From the NCBI GenBank assembly GCA_052386745.1, contig JBQTJW010000006.1, positions 1 through 64,000 on the forward strand: DNA of 64,000 bases. The letters run 5' to 3'. Below the pieces are notes generated by a model. The model was not told the DNA's origin and ran no database searches. It was given only the letters and a program-made list of their open reading frames with translations. Shown here one piece after another: positions 1 through 8,190 of the stretch; position 1 is the first letter of the stretch, and the number at the start of each line of letters is the position of its first letter. The stretch comes from Panacagrimonas sp052386745 (GTDB taxonomy: Bacteria > Pseudomonadota > Gammaproteobacteria > Nevskiales > Nevskiaceae). The translations under genes and the position numbers were made by a program.

Positions 1-55
1 GCTGGAACTCCACCAGCGACAGACCACGCTGAAATTGCACCCGGTTCATCGCCAT
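1..55 (-). CDS. IS1595-family (ISXO2-like) transposase, N-terminal 18 codons only
   Basis: The start ATG is at 55-53, with a second in-frame ATG at 49-47. It is preceded by a GGAGGG ribosome binding site. The first residues read MAMNRVQFQRGLSLVEFQ. From memory this is the typical opening of ISXO2-like DDE transposases of the IS1595 family, which continue into a zinc ribbon and a DDE domain. The rest of the gene runs off the left edge, so intactness cannot be judged. It is too short for a firm family call, but the match to the known N-terminal pattern is good. Confidence 0.6.
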   Translation of the reverse strand, partial: MAMNRVQFQRGLSLVEFQ

Positions 56-127
56 CGCCGTCCCTCCGTCAGCCACCTTCTGCCCACATTATAAAATGAT
101 CCGGCTGAGGATTATTTCTAATCAGGA
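1..127 (-). mobile_element. Terminal part of an IS1595-type insertion sequence, cut by the window edge
   Basis: Reading leftwards from about position 127, the minus strand holds an AT-rich end, a strong ribosome binding site (GGAGGG near 60-66) and the first codons of a transposase. The SIS-HAD gene to the right stops exactly where this sequence begins, inside its last conserved motif, which suggests the element inserted there. The exact terminal inverted repeat and the target duplication cannot be fixed because the other end lies outside the window. Family assignment rests only on the transposase N-terminus. Confidence 0.6.
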
Positions 128-1876
128 CTCATAATCATTACCTTCCTCATGACCGCAGTCCCCAATGCACAGGATATCGTGCTCCGGATCGAGTCCGAAT
201 TCCCGCGACACGGCACTCAAGACTGACAGTTTCGACGTCTCCGAGTCGAGAACATCAACCGAGTGGCCTGATCGGTAGACCCTCCAATCGTAGCGCTGCG
301 TCTGTCGGAGCCACGCAGCAATACCGGCGTACAGCCGTTTCGCTTCTCGGGGGCTCGTGACCCGCAGGCTGAACTGGCCTCCCTTCACCTTTTCCCACGG
401 CTTGTCTGGACAGCCATAAGCAGTACCCTCCATCCAGTCAAAGAGGGTCTGGAATGCGGGATTAGGCTTCGGCTTCTGGTAGTCGTCGCTCAGGCGCAGG
501 ATGTATGAACCACTGTAAAGTCCGATGAGCATTCGCTCCTGCAGATGCTTCGGCACGACTTTGCTCAGATTCTCGTGCAGCGAGTCGCCGCGTCCAGACG
601 CGATTGCCACGATCATGCCTAGTTCACACAACTCGAGCAGTCGTTTGAGCACTTGGCTGTCTATCCCGCCGTAGCGGTTCTCTGCCCTGCATAGCGTGCC
701 GTCGAAATCGCACACGATCGCCTTGAGACGAGCGTTCTCAAGACGCTGTACATACGCCTCGCCTGCTGACAATGCCCTCGACATCGCGGCGGAATCACTT
801 TTTGATGCCGGCGCCTTTCTTCGGCTGCCAACGGTGCGGTGATCGAGAGGTGTGACCGAATCGGTGAGTAACTCCGGGTCGATTCCGTGGAGCGCTCGCC
901 CTAATGGTCCCACCGGCGGGTCCCCGACGTCGTAGGGCACCGTCTTGGCCAGCAGCTCCATGAAATACGACGCCTCCAGTATCCCTTCGACTACCGAAAC
1001 CGCTGGGTCGTTACTGGCCAAGGCCACCTTCGCGATTCGCGTTCCCTTCGGGAACAGCTGGATCGTTGCCTCCGCCAGCTGCTGTTCACTCGGACCAAAT
1101 GCCACGATAACGAACGGACGGAGCCTTCCTGTCGAAAGCTGAAGATGTCGCCCATGAGCGAACTGGCGAAGATCCACGACCGAGGCAACGCTCAATGCCG
1201 CCTCTGATATTTTCGATTCCAGATCGATGGCGAATGTCCGCGCACCTTCGCCATGAAGAATCAGGACACCATCATTCGGTTCGATAGCGGGTACCGAAAG
1301 CTGTCCTATCGCCACTCTTCGAGCAGTAATAACATCGCGGTCCAGCATCGTCGCCGTAAGGGACCTGATAGCGCCTTCGCCGCAGAACGCTTTGTAGAAA
1401 AGCAGGACCGTCGCCAACAGAGAGTTGGTCGCCAGGTACCCGTCTTTCGTCCAAGGCATCTGCAGTGCGAATACCCTCATCGCCCGAGTTTGGACAGAGA
1501 GTTCCAACAGCGGGCTGGACGTCGTCAGAGTCAATGCACCGACGTCATGGTCCGCCGCAATCGCCTGCTTCGCGGAGTACAGGATATCCCGATTCTTCCC
1601 CTCCGCCGACAGCAAGAACGCGTGCGTATCTGGCAGTCGTCGCGACAGCGAGGCAAACTGAAGAGGGGTCACCGCGTTAGTGGGCGAGGCAGTTGCGAGC
1701 TCTCGCAGTACCGCAACGGCCACCGCTGCCGAGTAGGAGCCGCCGGAGCCGATGATCGCCACGTGATCACCAGTCCATCGATCAAAGTAGCGCTCCAAGG
1801 ACTTGACGTCCTGGTCCGCGGCCCATGCCGCAGTCTCGGGAAACTGGTCGAGCTCTTTCGAATAAGGCTTTCCCAT
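122..1876 (-). CDS. SIS-SIS-HAD fusion protein, C-terminally truncated
   Basis: This 584-residue protein has a sugar-isomerase (SIS) fold followed by a HAD phosphatase. The first SIS half shows the phosphosugar loop IIGSGGS at 41-47. A second SIS half follows, with a GlmS-like HG motif around 240-243. A linker at about 345-385 leads to the HAD domain. HAD motif I is CDFDGT (nucleophile Asp390, acid Asp392), motif II is IASGR, and motif IV is the GD...GND near 571-580. The frame then stops three residues after GND, whereas HAD proteins need further residues there. The stop lies at the edge of the IS end on the left, so the gene is probably cut by that insertion. A substrate cannot be inferred; a phosphosugar is likely. 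An AGGA ribosome binding site precedes the ATG at 1876. The gene diverges from the tyrosinase gene. Confidence 0.7.
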   Translation of the reverse strand: MGKPYSKELDQFPETAAWAADQDVKSLERYFDRWTGDHVAIIGSGGSYSAAVAVAVLRELATASPTNAVTPLQFASLSRRLPDTHAFLLSAEGKNRDILYSAKQAIAADHDVGALTLTTSSPLLELSVQTRAMRVFALQMPWTKDGYLATNSLLATVLLFYKAFCGEGAIRSLTATMLDRDVITARRVAIGQLSVPAIEPNDGVLILHGEGARTFAIDLESKISEAALSVASVVDLRQFAHGRHLQLSTGRLRPFVIVAFGPSEQQLAEATIQLFPKGTRIAKVALASNDPAVSVVEGILEASYFMELLAKTVPYDVGDPPVGPLGRALHGIDPELLTDSVTPLDHRTVGSRRKAPASKSDSAAMSRALSAGEAYVQRLENARLKAIVCDFDGTLCRAENRYGGIDSQVLKRLLELCELGMIVAIASGRGDSLHENLSKVVPKHLQERMLIGLYSGSYILRLSDDYQKPKPNPAFQTLFDWMEGTAYGCPDKPWEKVKGGQFSLRVTSPREAKRLYAGIAAWLRQTQRYDWRVYRSGHSVDVLDSETSKLSVLSAVSREFGLDPEHDILCIGDCGHEEGNDYES

Positions 1877-2285
1877 TCAGTCCTGTCCAGGAGTAATCGT
1901 CCGAGTCCTATTGTTCCACGGTTCGGCACCCACAACGATCCGATCGACCCTCTGCAAAACAATTCATTTGGTCAGATACCGAAATTCAGTTCTCCCTGCG
2001 CGCCATGCTGCCCCTATGATCAATCTTCGGTTGTGACACCGCCCCCTACACGCGTCGAATCACCGATATTTTGCATGAATCGTTCTTTCAGAAGATCGGT
2101 GCGTGTCAGGAGTAGCCACCCGCCAGTGGCGCACGTTCGCAGGCCAACGCTCCGTATTTCTACTTTTTTCGCCGTGCTGTCATAAGGGTTCACTTTTCGT
2201 CACTTGACACCGACTCTGAACGGTAAAATGCTGATCTAAAGAATTCGCTCCGCTTGGAGCGGCTTTGGGAAAACAGGGAACAGCT
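1877..2285. promoter_or_regulatory. Divergent intergenic region between the SIS-HAD and tyrosinase genes
   Basis: This 409-bp stretch holds no convincing gene. Just upstream of the tyrosinase start there is a hairpin, CGCTCC-GCTT-GGAGCG, at 2246-2261 in the leader, followed by the ribosome binding site AGGGA near 2275. A TTGACA at 2204-2209 and a TAAAAT at 2224-2229 look like promoter boxes but are only 14 bp apart, which is too close for a normal sigma70 promoter. The true promoter is therefore uncertain. Confidence 0.35.
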
Positions 2286-3755
2286 ATGAATCGTCGCGAT
2301 CTTGTGAAATTGTCGCTGTTCGGCCCATTGGGCTATCTGTTGGCGAATTCTGCCTTCGCCGTGGATGGCGTGTTGCCACGCGAGAACATCAACGCCTTCA
2401 GCCAATCCGCGGACAAGGTGGCGAAGCTGCGCCAAGCCGTGACCACGCTCGCGGGCCGGCCGAATACCGACTGGTCGTCGTGGTTCAACATGGCCGCGAT
2501 CCACATGATCAGCCCGGACGACGTCGCCGACGCGAAGCCTCCCGCCGCCGTGTCCGCGCTCTACAACCAGTGCCATAGCGACGAAAGCCTGTTTTTCCTG
2601 TGGCATCGGGCGTACGTGTGGTCGATGGAGCGCCTGATGCAGGACGCGGTCGGGGACCCCAGCTTCCGCCTGCCCTACTGGGACTGGTACGGCAGCCCTT
2701 CGCTGCCCGAGATCTTCCGCGGCAAGCTGCTCTCCGACGGCAAGACCGAGAACAGTCTCTACCGTGAGGATCGGAACCCCGGTGTCAACAAGGGCAACGC
2801 TATCTGGATTCCTCGCGTCACCGCGGGCTTCAGGACACCAGGCAATGGTGACTTCACGAGGTTCCAAGATCAGCTGAATGGCGGGGAGCACGGCAGCATT
2901 CACGTCGCCATCGGCACCCGCACGAACATGGGCAGCACCCTCACCGCCGCGCGCGACCCGATCTTCTGGTTGCACCACGCGAACATCGACCGCCTCCTTC
3001 CGGTTTGGCTTAAGATCGACCCGAAGCGCAAGGCGCGGACGAGCTATCCCACCTGGCTGCCGGCTAGGTACCGGTTCCCAGAACCCGGCGGCCAGGTGCA
3101 AACGCCGACGGTCGACCAGCTCGCGCTCAACGCCGCAGAAGCGCTCGGGTACGCTTACGACGATCTCTCGCAGCCCACGGTCGCGGCGCCGGCGACGCCG
3201 CCCAAGCCGACGCTTTCTGCCGGCTCGGCAGGTCCCACGACGGGAACCAGCCCAATGAGGATTTCGGAAAAGAAGTCAGTGAAGATTGGCGCCGGTGCGA
3301 CGGTTTCCCTGCCGCTGTCGGGCGGAAATGGCGCCAAGATGCAATCGCTCGCAACGGGAGTGACGACCGCCGGCGCCTTCACCTCGGTGACGATCGTCCT
3401 CGAGGGAATCAAGCTGGCCAAAGCGGCGCCAGGCGTTCTGGGCTACGAGGTGTATCTGAACCTACCCTCGCAGCCCTCCTCGACCGCGCCGTTCGAGCGA
3501 CACTTTCTCGGGCCGATCAGCCTGTTCGCGCTCACGCATTCCATGCCGGGCCACGAGGGCATGAACCACGGCAGCAACCAACGCTTCGCCGCCACGCAGA
3601 TGCTCAAGGATCAGTCGAAGACCGACAACTTCAGTTCCAGCAGCATCAGCGTGTCAATCATGCCGGTCCTAGCGCCGGACGCCAAAGAGCCAGCCGAGCC
3701 GGTCATCGAAATCGGCAACGTCAGCGTCGAGGCCAGCAGCGCCCCGGTTGAATAA
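2286..3755 (+). CDS. Tyrosinase / polyphenol oxidase, Tat-exported, with C-terminal beta domain
   Basis: This is a type-3 copper oxidase that would hydroxylate monophenols and/or oxidise catechols to quinones. I start at ATG 2286, which has AGGGA upstream, giving 489 residues. An earlier TTG at 2265 lacks a ribosome binding site. The N-terminus NRRDLVKLSLFG...ANSAFA is a twin-arginine signal with a cleavage site near residue 25. CuA ligands are His73, His97 and His107 (the last in LWHRAY). CuB ligands are His202 and His206 (GEHGSIHVAIG) plus the HH pair at 230-231 in DPIFWLHHANIDRL. A Pro/Ala linker at about 300-325 leads to a roughly 165-residue C-terminal domain resembling the beta-sandwich that follows plant polyphenol oxidase cores. 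That domain contains a Met/His-rich patch (MPGHEGMNHG) which may help with copper. The gene stands alone; no copper chaperone gene adjoins it. The natural substrate is unknown. Confidence 0.85.
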   Translation: MNRRDLVKLSLFGPLGYLLANSAFAVDGVLPRENINAFSQSADKVAKLRQAVTTLAGRPNTDWSSWFNMAAIHMISPDDVADAKPPAAVSALYNQCHSDESLFFLWHRAYVWSMERLMQDAVGDPSFRLPYWDWYGSPSLPEIFRGKLLSDGKTENSLYREDRNPGVNKGNAIWIPRVTAGFRTPGNGDFTRFQDQLNGGEHGSIHVAIGTRTNMGSTLTAARDPIFWLHHANIDRLLPVWLKIDPKRKARTSYPTWLPARYRFPEPGGQVQTPTVDQLALNAAEALGYAYDDLSQPTVAAPATPPKPTLSAGSAGPTTGTSPMRISEKKSVKIGAGATVSLPLSGGNGAKMQSLATGVTTAGAFTSVTIVLEGIKLAKAAPGVLGYEVYLNLPSQPSSTAPFERHFLGPISLFALTHSMPGHEGMNHGSNQRFAATQMLKDQSKTDNFSSSSISVSIMPVLAPDAKEPAEPVIEIGNVSVEASSAPVE

Positions 3756-3887
3756 GCCGTGGTCACTGGCAGGGTCCTGCACGCGGTGCGGGATATGCGA
3801 GGAGCTAACCTAAACACGTTTCGTCGATCCAAACTCAAGTGCTACTCAAGATCGGGGGGGGGCGTCGACGGCGCGGACAACAGGCGT

Positions 3888-5400
3888 TCACTTGCAGTAA
3901 TTCTTCGCCTCGTTCTCGACCACTTGGCTGATTTGACATACGGGACTGCCGGGATTCATCCCTTGGGCCTTAAGCCGATCAGAAGAGCACTGCGCGCTGG
4001 CGAGAGCGGACGCCGTCCTTTTCGTATCTGCGACGATGGTAGTAGAGAAGTCGCCGGGTTGGATTGCGCTCTTGGCCATCACGTGCTCATCGTAAGCCTT
4101 CTTCGCCGCCTCTAATGAGGTCAAGAAAGCCTTACACGCCGTTGCTGCCGCAACGGCTGCCGTTTTGTCGGCAGTCTCTTCCGCCTTCTCCGCATCGGCA
4201 ATCGTGGATGGATTTATTCTGGCATCTACCTTTGTTTTGATGTCGGCCCGATTCTTCTCTGCATAGGTCGCAACTTTCTGAAGCCACTTCGTGACGTTTG
4301 GGGTTTCCGTTAGCGTCGCCACGAGGTTGACTGGGTTGCTACCAAGTTTTCCGGCCTGTTTTGGATCCTGTTCCGGCATCTTCATCCACAAGCCGCGCTG
4401 CTCCAGATTCCCGACCGTATAGTCTGTGTACGTCGGCTTCAATCCTTCGCCGGAAAGTACGATCTCCATCGCGCTATCGCCACTGGCAGCGTTTGATTTG
4501 CTGGGTAGTAGGCCTTTTACCGTGATGGTGAGACCTTCGACCTTTGAAGCCTCCCGGTTCGCCAGAGGACGAGGGTAGTAAAGGCCCATCAGCTGCGGCG
4601 TGGTGTATCCGGCCGGCGCCCCTGCTTCGGGAGTATTGAAATCGATTCGAGCGAAAAACGCGGGGACGCCAAGTCCCAATTCCTCCCAGAGGGCAACGCT
4701 GTTCTTATCTTTGGCGGGACCGCTGCACATTCCTGGTGGCCAGGCGGCAATAGGCTCGCAGAACTTTCCGTTCGGCACCTTCGAAGCTACGACCACCGCG
4801 ATGCACTTGTGCCGAACGAATTTCTCGTCATCCGAATTGCGATAAAACAGCAAGTCAGGATGTGACCCAGTGAGCGTGAGGGCGGCTTCGTCGTCTTTGG
4901 CCGCCGCGACGACGGCGTTGATCACTTGATCGACAGCGAATCCGATCCCTGCAGTGACCAGCTTTGTGGAGACCGTCTGCAAGTTCGTCAGGAATGGCTT
5001 TGACGGCGGAATCGCATCGATCGAGATCTGCTTTGGGCGTCGAAGCTCCTAAAGTGATGTGCGATTTGGCTGACCCGACGGGCCCCTTCGTCGCCGCCAC
5101 CTCTCCTTTGTAGCCGTCGTTGATCTTGTGGCTCGCGTCATTTACGCGCTTTATCCAGGGAGCTTCGCTGGCTACCAAACCTCCGGGACCGACGTGCCCT
5201 TCGAATCCTTGAAAGCCAAACTCCTTTGCTGGATTTTTTTCGAGCTGAAGCACCAGGGGATCCTTTTTGAGCTGGAACTCCTTTAGTAGCTTCAGCGATT
5301 TCTGATCTATGGGATCGCGCTCTCCGACCTGCGCGAAAACTGCGAAGGCAGTAAGCAGACACGCGACACATAGTGCCACTGCTATGGTTGCTTTTCGCAC
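3888..5400 (-). pseudogene. Secreted protein of unknown function, frameshifted
   Basis: Two overlapping frames on the minus strand together make one protein of about 500 residues. The 5' frame (5400 to about 5040) starts with a clear signal peptide (MRKATIAVALCVACLLTAFAVFAQ region). It then degenerates into an Arg-rich tail that ends at 4855. The 3' frame is open from about 5050 to 3888 and continues naturally (DAIPPSKPFLTNLQTVS...). The switch lies between roughly 5000 and 5050, so a one-base indel or a sequencing error is likely. The C-terminal half has an Ala/Lys-rich helical stretch and six or more cysteines. I recognise no family. The predicted location is periplasmic or extracellular. 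The gene is convergent with the tyrosinase gene. Confidence 0.55.
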
Positions 5401-5531
5401 CGGTGGATCCCCTTTGGAACGACTGCCTCTAATCCGAGTATCGCCAGCGCTTCATTCCAATACAAGAGTCTAGCTCAGGCCTTAGTTTGGAGTTGGCCCT
5501 ATTTCCCGGACTCCTTTTCTCAAACATTCAG

Positions 5532-5569
5532 GTGCCCGGGAAATTGGGTCAACTCTACTCGCCGGGCAC
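5532..5569. repeat. 8-bp inverted repeat with 22-nt spacer in the 5401-5638 gap
   Basis: GTGCCCGG at 5532-5539 is mirrored by CCGGGCAC at 5562-5569. Nothing else identifiable lies in the 238-bp gap between the frameshifted secreted protein and the DUF remnant. It may be a weak terminator or a regulatory dyad; there is no T-tract. Confidence 0.3.
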
Positions 5570-5638
5570 GGAGGCTACTTGTAGTGGAAAAAAAGTAAGG
5601 GCGGCGGGCGCAAACGCGGAGCATTCCGGAGCTCCCTC

Positions 5639-6166
5639 GTGGCGCATCAATATGTCGGCTCGAAACTTCTCGCCCCCGCCGCCAAAATGCTGGCGAGTGG
5701 GAAGATGCAGCTTCAGTCGTGGATGAATGATCGACTTCCGGAGATGCTTTGGGCAGGTCGTCGACATTTTCTAGAGGCGGAGACGCTCGAGGCTTTGGCA
5801 AACGAAGACGTGATGGAGGAATTCCTCGACCTTGATCTTGGTCATTGGAACAAGTCGGATCTTCGAAAGATGTCAATCGAGTCGGGCACCAAGGATGACT
5901 ACGACGCTTTTTATGGCTGGCCATTGGCATTCGTTCATGGGCATTGGCGCGCGTTGAGCGACATCTCCTTCGACAACTGCATCAACTCACTGCATCGCGT
6001 TCACCGCATCCGACGCGCCGCGCCGCGACAATTGCCAAGCGTGCGCAATGACGCGTTGAGATTGGCGAAGCTGATCATTGGCTCAAGCGCGAAGCTCTAT
6101 CCTGGACTCGATCTCGACCTAAGCCTAGGCCAGACGGCCACCTCTGGCAGTGCCGCGCCGCCCTGA
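5639..6166 (+). pseudogene. DUF5677-like hypothetical protein, probably a remnant
   Basis: The open frame encodes 175 residues but has no credible start. GTG 5639 lacks a ribosome binding site, and the same frame reads upstream as a basic KKSKGGGRKRG-type stretch with no ATG. The N-terminal part contains WMNDRLPEMLWA and the C-terminal part FVHGHWRALSDISFDNC...LHRVHRI. From memory both halves resemble the two ends of a larger DUF5677-type family, with the middle missing between about residues 42 and 60. It may therefore be an internal-deletion derivative. If Tn7-like cargo, it is the gene next to the tniQ end of the transposition operon. Confidence 0.4.
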
Positions 6167-6240
6167 CTACGCACGAAATGCCCGACACAGAGTGCGCGAC
6201 GCTCATCGAAATGACTCCCAGCGCTATCTCTGCGCATCAA

Positions 6241-6271
6241 GAAGTGCCGGGCCGATAGAGGCCGGCACTTC
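6241..6271 (-). terminator. Hairpin just downstream of tniQ
   Basis: GAAGTGCCGG at 6241-6250 pairs perfectly with CCGGCACTTC at 6262-6271 around an 11-nt loop. It lies 9 bp past the tniQ stop and 75 bp past the stop of the DUF remnant, so it could terminate both converging transcripts. There is no T-run on either side, so intrinsic termination would be weak. Confidence 0.5.
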
Positions 6272-6279
6272 CGCTTCGC

Positions 6280-8190
6280 TTAGGCCCTGGCGAAAACGGG
6301 CCCACGCACGGCGTCATACGCCTCCACGATGTCTTTCCAGTGGCGGTCCACGTGACGCCGAGGCAGGTTGGCGACGAGGCGGACGGCCTCCGCCTTCAGC
6401 CGTGTGCCCGACTCGGCACATCGCTTCGCAGCCCATCGGAGTCGGCGGAGCACGAACGCTTCGCGCGTCTCCACGAAACGGTCGAGTTGCTCCTGCACCT
6501 TCGGAAACCGTTCTTTGTGCGTCATGTAGTTGTTGACCGCGCCTTGCGCGCGCAGCAGCTTGCACAATGTCAGGTACACGGGGCTTTCATCGCCGTCCAG
6601 GTTCTTGCGCGCCCACTGCACGATGCGCTCGGCGATGTCCGCGTCCCGCTTCCCCCAGTCCTTGCGCGGGCGCCGGGTGCCGTCCTCGTTGCGGAAATTT
6701 CCGTGTCGCCGAGGTAGCACCTCGTCAAGCCACTGACGATCTGCCTGGTAAACAGCGGCGAACGCCGCGCTGTGCACGCGTTGTACGTTGTATCGACCGG
6801 CGCCGGGATGGGCGACGAGATAAGCGCGCAGCGTTTCGCGGTGCGCGTCGAGTGCTGAGCCCATTCGCGCTCGCTGCCACCGCTGATGTAAGCCGGGCTC
6901 CCACAGGGTCATCTTCTGCAGGAAGTAGTCCGACACAGCGAACGTGCTGGCCATCTGTGCCTGGTCGACTCCGGCGTCCCAAGCGCCGAGCAGCTGTTGA
7001 TAGACGTCTTCGGACACGCCGATGTCCACGGGCCGCGCGATCGTCCAGCCCCGCCTGATCATTGTTTTCCACAAATCGCCGAACGTGATGCCGAACTCTC
7101 GCCGAACGGCGTCGAACGAGCCGTTATGGGCGGTCAGTGCCGCCAGGAGCTTCTTCGGCCACTCGGGCTCTACGGGAAGCGCCACAGGCGCGATGACCGT
7201 TTGGATTCTTTCGATGAAGTCATCGACGTCTCTGCAGACAACGCCCAGGATTGCCAGGCACTGGGCCGATTCCTTGAGTCGATCGCGTGTAGTCGGCGTG
7301 AGTACCTGCCGATGCCAGCCCAGCTTCCGATCGTCATCGTTGATGAACGTCAGGCCGAGACGACGCAGCATCGCCGGCGAGAAACGGTTTTCGATCGCGC
7401 TGGCGAGCGCCATCGCATCGATGCCGCCTTGGCGGCTGAATCGTTCGAGCACGATTGAGCGTAGCGCTCCCAGCGGGTCGCTCGGGATGTCGCCGTAGCG
7501 CTCGAGCATCCGCTTACCCTGCTCTGCAAACCATCGTGCATCGTGAGCTTCCTCAGGGTCGACGAACGTGCACGGGTGAAGTTGTTGGTGGCGACGGTCT
7601 GCACATCGACCCGGCATGCGCAGCAAATTTCGCGGCAGAAGCGCCTGTCCCACACAGAGTTCGCATCCGTCCGTAAGGACGTCCCCGTGTTCTGCACAGA
7701 TCCACGAGGTCGCAAGCTGGTGCTCGATCCGATAAATGGCGGGGCGCGGTTCCGCTTCATCGCGCTGAACGCATGCAGAACACAGGCGCGGCAGCTTCGG
7801 CGGTTGCAACCGTGCGGTGGTGAAACCGAGCAGGCCGTCGTAGGACGCCGTGCGCATGTCTGCCAGCTTCTGGAATACGCGCTCCCGTCGCGCACTGCTC
7901 GCGAAGAACAGGTAGTACGGCAAGACCGTATGGTCGCGCAGCAGCAACGGCAGGCTCGAGAGCGGATGACCCTGCGGCATGACGTGCGCGATGCGCGCCG
8001 CGTAGGTCGGCAAGCCCGGATCGAGCGTGCCCGGGCACCGAATCCGTCCGATCAGTGCACGAAGGTAGGCGCTGACGTCGACGCCATAACGGAAATAGCC
8101 CTTGGCCAGCGCACTCAGCATCACCTCCCCCGGCCTTACGGCCGGGAAAGTCGTCAGCTGCTGCTGCGTAACGGGTGCATGCCGGGTCAT
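6280..8190 (-). CDS. tnsD: TniQ/TnsD-family target-site selection protein
   Basis: This is the DNA-binding targeting subunit of a Tn7-like transposase, which recruits TnsC to an attachment site. I start at ATG 8190, which overlaps the tnsC stop as ATGA. A much longer upstream extension in this frame is only the shadow of tnsC. The 636 residues contain an N-terminal TniQ domain with a zinc finger (Cys137, Cys140, Cys165, His168; pattern CSAC...CAEH). A long basic C-terminal part follows with several helix-turn-helix-like blocks, as in TnsD rather than the short TniQ of Tn5053. At 636 aa it is longer than Tn7 TnsD (508 aa). The length suggests recognition of a specific chromosomal site; the target cannot be read from this window. 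Confidence 0.8.
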   Translation of the reverse strand: MTRHAPVTQQQLTTFPAVRPGEVMLSALAKGYFRYGVDVSAYLRALIGRIRCPGTLDPGLPTYAARIAHVMPQGHPLSSLPLLLRDHTVLPYYLFFASSARRERVFQKLADMRTASYDGLLGFTTARLQPPKLPRLCSACVQRDEAEPRPAIYRIEHQLATSWICAEHGDVLTDGCELCVGQALLPRNLLRMPGRCADRRHQQLHPCTFVDPEEAHDARWFAEQGKRMLERYGDIPSDPLGALRSIVLERFSRQGGIDAMALASAIENRFSPAMLRRLGLTFINDDDRKLGWHRQVLTPTTRDRLKESAQCLAILGVVCRDVDDFIERIQTVIAPVALPVEPEWPKKLLAALTAHNGSFDAVRREFGITFGDLWKTMIRRGWTIARPVDIGVSEDVYQQLLGAWDAGVDQAQMASTFAVSDYFLQKMTLWEPGLHQRWQRARMGSALDAHRETLRAYLVAHPGAGRYNVQRVHSAAFAAVYQADRQWLDEVLPRRHGNFRNEDGTRRPRKDWGKRDADIAERIVQWARKNLDGDESPVYLTLCKLLRAQGAVNNYMTHKERFPKVQEQLDRFVETREAFVLRRLRWAAKRCAESGTRLKAEAVRLVANLPRRHVDRHWKDIVEAYDAVRGPVFARA

